Below, piece after piece: positions 1 through 5,700 of a stretch of DNA of 10,166 bases (position 1 is the stretch's first letter; every line of letters starts with the position of its first letter). The stretch spans positions 1-10,166 of the forward strand of contig JAQXNQ010000115.1 of NCBI GenBank assembly GCA_029098085.1, given 5' to 3'. This DNA comes from Oscillospiraceae bacterium (GTDB lineage Bacteria > Bacillota > Clostridia > Oscillospirales > Ruminococcaceae). A program made the position numbers and the translations under genes. The notes below the pieces were generated by a model. The model saw only the letters and a program-made list of their open reading frames with translations, was not told the origin of the DNA and made no database searches.

Positions 1-1248
1 CCATCTTCTCATGTAGTTGTCGATGGCCTCCAGCATATTTTCCGGCATTTCCCGGGGAACGGGGAAGCCGACGCCGCCCACGATCCGGTCGGCGAACAGT
101 TGAATGAAGGCGGTGGTGCGCTCCAGCGTCTCGGCGGACAGGTGCTCCAGCAGGTCGGAGCGGTTGTGGCCGGGGGCTGTGCCGTTGGCGCCGAACCGGG
201 CAAAGCTGATGGCGGGAACGCCCTTGTCGGCAAAGGGGGTGGAGTCGCTGGAGTAGACGTCCTGGGTGGTCATGATGGGGAAGCCCGTCTCAGCCGACAG
301 GTAATCGATCATGTGCTGCAGGCTCACATCGGCGGTGATGACCGCCCGGTCGTTGCCCAGAATGGGGCCGGCCATATCCACGTTGACCAGCAGCTGCATC
401 TTTTCCAGCTCCTCCTCATGGGCGGAAGCATAGTACTTACTGCCCAGCAAGCCCCGCTCCTCCGAGCCGAACCAGACAAAGCGCAGGCTGCGCCGGGGCG
501 GATTCTCCACAAAATGCCGCAGCAGCTCCAGAATGATGGCGGCGCCGCTGCCGTTGTCGTAGACGCCGTTGGAGTAGGGTGTGGAGTCGTAATGGGCCAC
601 AAAGCAGATTTCCTCGTCCGGATATTCGGTGCCGGGCAGACGGGCGATGATGTTGTGGGAATCCCGCTCCCCTTCCTCCTGCACCAAGGTCAGGCGCACT
701 TTGCTCGCGCCGGCGGCCACCATCTCCATGGCATCCCGGGCCCGCATGGTCAGGCCGGGAATCTTGCCGTGACGCAGGAAGGTCTCCCGCAGGGTGCGCA
801 GCTCGATGTCAGTCTTGTCCACATCGTCGATGACAGTGCCGGACCAGGTCAGGAAGCCCACGGCGCCCGCCTTGATGATCCGCTCATAGATCTCGGGGTT
901 GACATTGCCGTTGACCAGCACGATTTTCCCCTTCACATGGAGCAGATCCAGCGGGGAGGCCTGCTGCACATAGCAAAATTCTGCGGTCAGACCGTCCTCG
1001 CCGGTGCTGCCGGACAGGCCGTAGCCCCGCACATCAAAGGAACGGTAAAAAGGCTCCAGCACCTCCAGCTTTGCGGTCTTCACCTCATACCAGCTGACGG
1101 GGAAGGGCTCCAGCGTTCCCTCCACCGAAAGCGCCTTCAGCTCCGAAAGCAGAATCTCCGCCGCGCGCTTTTCCTCATCCGATCCGCCGGTGCGGACAAA
1201 GCCGATCTTTTCCAGAAGGGCGTATTCCCGTTTTCCGCTGTTTTCCAT
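1..1248 (-). CDS. M28-family zinc aminopeptidase (3' end cut by window edge)
   Basis: The frame encodes 416 residues and is still open at base 1, so the C-terminus is missing. It has the M28 metallopeptidase pattern in order: H219 and D221 in AHYDS, D231 in YDNGSG, the paired E263-E264 in GSEERG, D291 in VNVDMAG and H361 in GHNRSD. In this family the two histidines, the aspartates and one glutamate hold two zinc ions, and the other glutamate (E263 here) is the general base. Residues about 90-185 fit a PA-like inserted domain (KGKIVLVNG, then KAGAVGFL). No signal peptide or membrane segment is visible, so it is probably cytoplasmic and trims N-terminal residues from peptides; the exact substrate cannot be read from the sequence. 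The ATG at 1248 is chosen because an AGGAAAGGA site lies upstream at 1261-1269, with a rather long 12-base gap. It is transcribed divergently from the wall-binding gene. Confidence 0.93.
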   Translation of the reverse strand, partial: MENSGKREYALLEKIGFVRTGGSDEEKRAAEILLSELKALSVEGTLEPFPVSWYEVKTAKLEVLEPFYRSFDVRGYGLSGSTGEDGLTAEFCYVQQASPLDLLHVKGKIVLVNGNVNPEIYERIIKAGAVGFLTWSGTVIDDVDKTDIELRTLRETFLRHGKIPGLTMRARDAMEMVAAGASKVRLTLVQEEGERDSHNIIARLPGTEYPDEEICFVAHYDSTPYSNGVYDNGSGAAIILELLRHFVENPPRRSLRFVWFGSEERGLLGSKYYASAHEEELEKMQLLVNVDMAGPILGNDRAVITADVSLQHMIDYLSAETGFPIMTTQDVYSSDSTPFADKGVPAISFARFGANGTAPGHNRSDLLEHLSAETLERTTAFIQLFADRIVGGVGFPVPREMPENMLEAIDNYMRRW

Positions 1249-1290
1249 ATCAAAATCATATCCTTTCCTGACAGTCATTCGGGCAGGTTC

Positions 1291-1319
1291 ATTGTAGCAC
1301 ATTCTTCGCCCGGATGCAA
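1291..1319 (-). promoter_or_regulatory. Sigma-A-type promoter for the M28 peptidase gene
   Basis: Read on the minus strand there is TTGCAT (1319-1314), a 17-base spacer, then TACAAT (1296-1291). A TG dinucleotide one base upstream of the -10 box makes it an extended -10 element. Transcription would start near 1284, giving a leader of about 36 bases containing the ribosome binding site at 1261-1269. Confidence 0.7.
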
Positions 1320-1416
1320 CTTCCGCCTTTCCCGGCAAAGGACATCCATTTTCTGGCTTTTTGTCCAAAATGTCTGCCAAATGAACAAAAATTAACTTTT
1401 TACGGGATTCAGACGG

Positions 1417-1446
1417 TTGACGAGCTTCCGTATTGTGTGTTAAAAT
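1417..1446 (+). promoter_or_regulatory. Sigma-A-type promoter for the CAP-domain gene
   Basis: TTGACG at 1417-1422 and TAAAAT at 1441-1446 are separated by 18 bases. A TG at 1438-1439 gives an extended -10. Start of transcription is expected near 1453, leaving about 68 bases of leader before the ATG at 1521. A 7-base inverted repeat (TTTACGG at 1399-1405, CCGTAAA at 1461-1467) flanks the promoter and could be an operator, but this is weak evidence. Confidence 0.65.
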
Positions 1447-1506
1447 AAGAAAGGTTTATTCCGTAAACAGACTTTTACGACAGCACAAGCGGAGTTCCGT
1501 TTTTGC

Positions 1507-1511
1507 GAGGG
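1507..1511 (+). promoter_or_regulatory. Ribosome binding site that decides the CAP-gene start
   Basis: GAGGG lies 9 bases before the ATG at 1521. An in-frame TTG at 1503 would place this site inside the coding region and leave no site of its own, so ATG 1521 is preferred. That start also puts the charged MRKLFK segment at the N-terminus, as expected for a signal peptide. Confidence 0.7.
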
Positions 1512-1520
1512 CATAAAGCG

Positions 1521-2495
1521 ATGAGAAAACTCTTCAAACAGATTCTGACTCTGACAGCCGGCGTGGCTGTCGCCGTTGCCGCCATGACCTCCCCCGCCCT
1601 GGCCGCCTGGGAAAAGACCTCCTCCGGTCAGTGGATCTACACCCTCTCCTCCGGCGTCCGGGCCACCGGCTGGCAGAAGCTAAGCGGCATCTGGTATTAC
1701 CTGGGGACGGACGGCATCATGCGCACCGGCTGGCAGAAGGTGGACGGCGTCTGGTACTATTTCCGCTCCGGCGGCGCCATGGTCACCGGCTGGCAGAGCA
1801 TCGACGGCAAATGGTACTTCTTCGGGGGCGGCGGCGCCATGCAGAAGGGCTGGCTGAAAAGCGGCGGAAAGTGGTACTGGCTGGGCGGCACCGGCGCCAT
1901 GGTCACCGGCTGGGTGCAGCTGGGAGGCAAATGGTATCTGCTGGACGAAAACGGCGCCATGGTCACCGGCTGGACCGAGTATCTGGGCAATACCTACTAC
2001 CTGACCGAATCCGGCGCCATGGCCACCGGCACCATCACCATCGACGGCGTTTCCCACACCTTTGACAGCAGCGGCATCTACACCGGCGCTGCCGCCTCGG
2101 GAAGCCTGGCGGAGCAGGTGCTGCAGCAGGTCAACCAGCTGCGGGCCAAAGAGGGTCTTCCCGCCCTGCAGCTGTCGGACAAGCTCTGTGCGGCCGCTCT
2201 GCAGCGGGCCACCGAGCGGGGAGAGCTGGGCTCGCTGGAGCACACCCGTCCCGACGGCAGTCAGTGGTGGACGGTGCTGATGGAGTACGGCGTTTCCAAC
2301 CTGGGCGGCTCCGCGGAGAATCTGGCCAGCGGCATGGACACGGCGGACGCGGCGGTCAAGGCCTGGATGGAATCCCCCAATCACAAGGCGGCCATTCTGA
2401 ACAGCGGCTACCGGTACATGGGTGTGAGCACCTACGTCAAAAACGGCGTGACCTACTGGGCACAGCTTTTCTCAGGCAGCGACACGGCAAAATAA
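1521..2495 (+). CDS. Secreted wall-binding protein with choline-binding-type repeats and CAP/SCP domain
   Basis: The product has 324 residues. Residues 1-29 form a signal peptide: a basic MRKLFK start, a hydrophobic core and an ALA-A cleavage motif near residues 27-30. Residues about 36-189 hold aromatic/glycine repeats with a 20-residue period (GW at 50, 70, 90, 110, 130 and 150), each of the form GW-x5-G-x-WY-x4-GAM, typical of the cell-wall binding repeat family that binds choline or related wall polymers in Gram-positives. Residues about 196-319 form a CAP (YkwD-like) domain with HTRPDGS (H241), SAENLA (E266), SPNHKA (H288) and YWAQLF, so the usual His/Glu cavity residues appear present. 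Bacterial CAP proteins are exported and of mostly unknown activity. The protein most likely sits non-covalently on the cell surface. The gene has its own promoter and a terminator, so it appears monocistronic. Confidence 0.92.
   Translation: MRKLFKQILTLTAGVAVAVAAMTSPALAAWEKTSSGQWIYTLSSGVRATGWQKLSGIWYYLGTDGIMRTGWQKVDGVWYYFRSGGAMVTGWQSIDGKWYFFGGGGAMQKGWLKSGGKWYWLGGTGAMVTGWVQLGGKWYLLDENGAMVTGWTEYLGNTYYLTESGAMATGTITIDGVSHTFDSSGIYTGAAASGSLAEQVLQQVNQLRAKEGLPALQLSDKLCAAALQRATERGELGSLEHTRPDGSQWWTVLMEYGVSNLGGSAENLASGMDTADAAVKAWMESPNHKAAILNSGYRYMGVSTYVKNGVTYWAQLFSGSDTAK
1668..2027 (+). repeat. Six in-frame 60-bp units coding the wall-binding repeats
   Basis: Six consecutive 60-base units each encode one 20-residue GW...GAM repeat (residues 50-169 of the CAP protein). 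A stretch of at least 20 bases beginning GGCGCCATGGTCACC is identical at 1773, 1893 and 1953, exactly in the 60-base register. That suggests duplication or recombination within the array. A degenerate seventh unit follows (GTITIDGVSHTF, from residue 170) and an incomplete one precedes it. Confidence 0.85.
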
Positions 2496-2506
2496 GCATT
2501 TATGGG

Positions 2507-2536
2507 CGGCACTGCTTTCCGGCAGCGCCGTCTTTT
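2507..2536 (+). terminator. Rho-independent terminator of the CAP gene
   Basis: Arms at 2507-2515 and 2522-2530 form a 9-pair GC-rich stem with one A/C mismatch and a 6-base loop. TCTTTT follows at 2531-2536. It begins 11 bases after the stop codon and isolates the CAP gene from the promoter at 2577. Confidence 0.75.
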
Positions 2537-2576
2537 CATGTCCGCAGGAAAATCAGGGTCATCCGTCATAAACTTC

Positions 2577-2605
2577 TTGCTACTCTGCGAAAAAAAAGCT
2601 ATAAT
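2577..2605 (+). promoter_or_regulatory. Strong sigma-A-type promoter for the ATPase operon
   Basis: TTGCTA at 2577-2582 and a perfect TATAAT at 2600-2605 are separated by 17 bases, with an A-tract (2590-2597) inside the spacer. Transcription should start near 2612. This places the promoter between the CAP terminator and the giant gene, so the ATPase genes are their own unit. Confidence 0.8.
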
Positions 2606-2611
2606 AGCATT

Positions 2612-2690
2612 ATACGGATATTCTCTTTTACTGCGCCTTCGGGCGCCTAACCCAATATCATCGCACAGGGGCGCTGTTTTCAGCGCCGCG
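2612..2690 (+). promoter_or_regulatory. Structured leader with two GC-rich hairpins
   Basis: Within the predicted leader, GCGCC (2633-2637), loop TTCG, GGCGC (2642-2646) forms a UUCG-type tetraloop hairpin. A second hairpin is GGCGCTG (2670-2676), loop TTTT, CAGCGCC (2681-2687), ending 3 bases before the ribosome binding site. GCGCC of the first can also pair with GGCGC at 2670-2674 of the second, so two alternative folds are possible. Neither stem is followed by a T-run, so they are not terminators. No known riboswitch class is recognised. Confidence 0.45.
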
Positions 2691-2698
2691 GGAAAGGA
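2691..2698 (+). promoter_or_regulatory. Ribosome binding site that decides the giant gene's start
   Basis: GGAAAGGA ends 7 bases before the ATG at 2706. The frame stays open upstream to about 2502, but that stretch contains the CAP terminator and the operon promoter, so translation must start after about 2612. ATG 2706 is the clear choice. Confidence 0.85.
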
Positions 2699-2705
2699 TG
2701 CGCTT

Positions 2706-5700
2706 ATGGAATCTTTACGGGAAGACTTTATTCTGGACAATCAGCCGGGCGACTATGTCACCATTATGCTGCAGAACGGCGTGGAATGGACCGGCACCAT
2801 TCTGGACTGGAATGAACGGCGGGTGCGGCTGGAAATCGGCGGTGTTCCCCGTTCGGTGAGCTTCAATATCATCAACGCCTATTATCCTGCCGAGGCCGGA
2901 GCGGTACAGGCCGTTTCCCCTGCAAGCCCTCAGCCTGCTGCGGCTGTCCGCAGCGCACCGGCCCCCACCGCCGCCCAGCTGGCGGCTGGGCGGGTGGAGG
3001 AAGCCGCCTACCGCATCGGCTTTGACGCCGATCTGGTGCAGGAGCGCCTTCGTCTGGCTCCCAATACCATTGAGAAGGAACGGATCAATCTTCTGTTTCA
3101 CCGGTTTCTGGAGGCTTCTTCCCCCAAAGCCAGGGATCCGATGGACATCAAGCGGGTCATGGCCGCGGCCGACAAGCTGTCCGACCAGTATCCCGACAGT
3201 GCCCTGACCCAAAGCATCATCGGCGAAATGGCCATGAAGCTGGAAAGCTGGGAGCTGGCGGAGGAATGCCTGTTCAACGGCGGAAGCTACGCCAGAGCCT
3301 TTTTCGCCGCTGGACAGCTGCAGAGCGATGATAAAATGGCTGAGGACGGCGCCTGCCATCTGCTGTATGAAAAGAAAAAGGAACCGGATGTGATCTACAC
3401 CTTCCTGCGGCTGGCGGAGAAGGCCGGCGACCTGTCGGTTTTCCGCCGTTTTCTGCAGACCGAGGGCGACCGGCACAAGACCCTTTGTGCCGACTGCCTG
3501 TGCTACCTGCTGCAGAAGGGCGGCCTTCCCCTGCCGGAGGGTGCCAACATCGCGGAGCCCACGGTCATCGACGCCATGTCCGAGCTGTTCGACCGCCGCT
3601 ACCCCGATCCGCCCCACTGCCAGATGGCTGCTTTGGAAGGAACCGATGAACCGGAGGAAGAGGAGGAGCCCAAAAAGGAGGAACCCATCACCCTCCCCGA
3701 GATGCTGCCCACCGACCTGACCGGCTATATCTACGATTACGCCCCGATCCGCAAAATCGGCCGCATCCACAGCAAGGAACGCCCCGACTGGTTCTTCCAC
3801 ATCAACCACATCACTGACCCGGTGCTGCAGGGCATGATGGAAACCGATCCCGGACATCGCTACCTGGTGACCTTCGATGTGGGCCGCAACGCCACCGGTG
3901 AGTGTGCGGTCAACATCCGGCTCACCGATAAGGAGCACCCCTACGATACCGATGCGGATCCCAGCGTCCGCCGCAGCGGTGTGATCACCCGCTTCTTCCC
4001 CACCTACATGAACGGACAGATCACCGGCGGCGACGAGGTCTTCAACTTCCGGGTGGATGAGATGACCGATCAGGATCTGAAGGATTACTGCACCATCTTC
4101 CCGGATGTGGTGCAGCGCAAATTCGATGTGACCTTCTCTCTCCGCCAGCTCCGGGACGGCAAAATGGTGGCGGTGGACATCAGGAAGGTGGAGCCCTTCT
4201 CCGATGCGGAGCTGCAAATCATCCGCCAGCAGATCGAGATGGAGAAGCACCGTCAGGGCGTCATCACCCGCTATTTCCCCTCCCAGCGGCAGGGGCTGGT
4301 GGACGACGGCGGCAACGACTTCGCCTTCACGCTGGAGGATGTGAGCGACGCCGAGCTGAAGCAGTGTCTGCTGCAGCTGCCCGATCCGGCCGGACGCCGG
4401 TTCCGGGTGATCTTTGCCGCTGTCCGCCGCGGCGGCAGGCCCTTTGCGGAAAACGTCCGGCTGCTTGAGCCGCTGCGGGAGCAGGATAAGCGGGAGCTGA
4501 CCCTCCGCGCCACCGACACCGCCGAAAAGCAGAACAATCCTTTTTTTCACCTTCCCCCCTGGCCCCTTGGCGTAAGCCGTGACGGCTGGTATCTGCAGGC
4601 GCAGCAGGAACGGCTCAGGGGGGATCCGGCCAAGGCAGTGGATCGCTATATCAAGGCCATCCGCGCCCAGGACCGGCTGGAGTCCTCGGTCAGCGATCTG
4701 GTGAGCCTCTATCTGCAGCTGCACCAGGACGACAACGCCATCATGCTCATGAAGGCCTTTGAGAAGGTGCTGCCGGAGGAAAAGGCCGTCAACAACTGGA
4801 TCACCATCTATGACCGCACCAAGTCCAACGACCCGCTGCTGCTTTCCCTGTATGAGAAGGTGCTCCGCAGTCCGCTGAAGGTCAACACCCGGCTGCACTA
4901 CATGATCAAGCAGGCCCAGCTGCTGACCCGCATGGGCCGGTATGAAGCCGCCCTGACTGCTTTCGACCGGTGGGAGGAGCTGGCCGTGCAGGCCGAACGG
5001 GGCTATATGGGCAGCAGCGGCTGGGAGCAGGTTCCCATTTCGGAGGGCCTCCGCAGTCTGGTGGCCAGAGGGCGCGCCATCTGCCTGTATCATCTGGGAC
5101 AGAAGGACGAGGCCCGTGCCATCGCCGCCCAGCTGGTGGCCAGCCGGCCCGACGACACCGCCGCCCAGCAGATTCTGGCCGGCACGCTGGAGGCCGCCAG
5201 CGAGTCCTCCCTCAGCGAGCAGGCGCCGGACACGCCGGTTTCCGCCTATGAAAACCTCGCCGGCTACGCCCGGGAGCTGCTGGATCAGCTGTCCATCCAG
5301 AGCGTCATGCGGGTCAAGAGCATCGAGGACGACAAGTTCACCGGTGACATTCAGCAGGCTCGCCGGGATCTGGAAAACTACGAAAAGAACACAAGCGGCA
5401 TCGCCCCCAAGGCCCGCAGCGACCGGCAGCTGGCTGCGGCCAAGCTGATTCTCCGCTGCCTGCAGCGGGAAAACGGCCGCCTGTCCGAAGAGGACGTCCC
5501 CAAGTTCAACGAAAGCTATTTCGAGACCCTGCTGGGCAGCGGCCTGTGCAGCTTCGGCGACGCCCAGCTGCAGGAGAGCAGGCCGGTGCAGTCGGTGCGC
5601 TACAGCTATCTGCAGGCCATCCCTCTGCTGCAGCACCGCTCCGGCCGCAGTCAGGATCTGGTCAATGCCGTGTCCCGCTACATCAGCTCCTATTTTCTGC

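Noticed and set aside
100..1395. Plus-strand open frame opposite the M28 gene
   Set aside because: The minus strand shows all M28 metal ligands in order; the plus-strand product is low-complexity Gly/His/Gln-rich and runs through the peptidase promoter.
1486..1505. Small CGG/CCG hairpin followed by TTTTT in the CAP leader
   Set aside because: Only three pairs around a four-base loop; too weak for a terminator or riboswitch expression platform.
1668..2027. Regular 60-base repeats as a possible CRISPR array
   Set aside because: The units are in frame, encode wall-binding repeats and have no unique spacers.
2502..2705. Upstream extension of the giant gene's reading frame by 68 residues
   Set aside because: The stretch contains the CAP-gene terminator and the TTGCTA/TATAAT promoter, and a good ribosome binding site sits 7 bases before ATG 2706.
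3474..3506. Possible zinc site H257-x3-C261-x2-C264-x-C266 in the giant protein
   Set aside because: The cysteines lie within an apparently helical TPR-like segment without a second ligand pair at usual spacing; probably chance.
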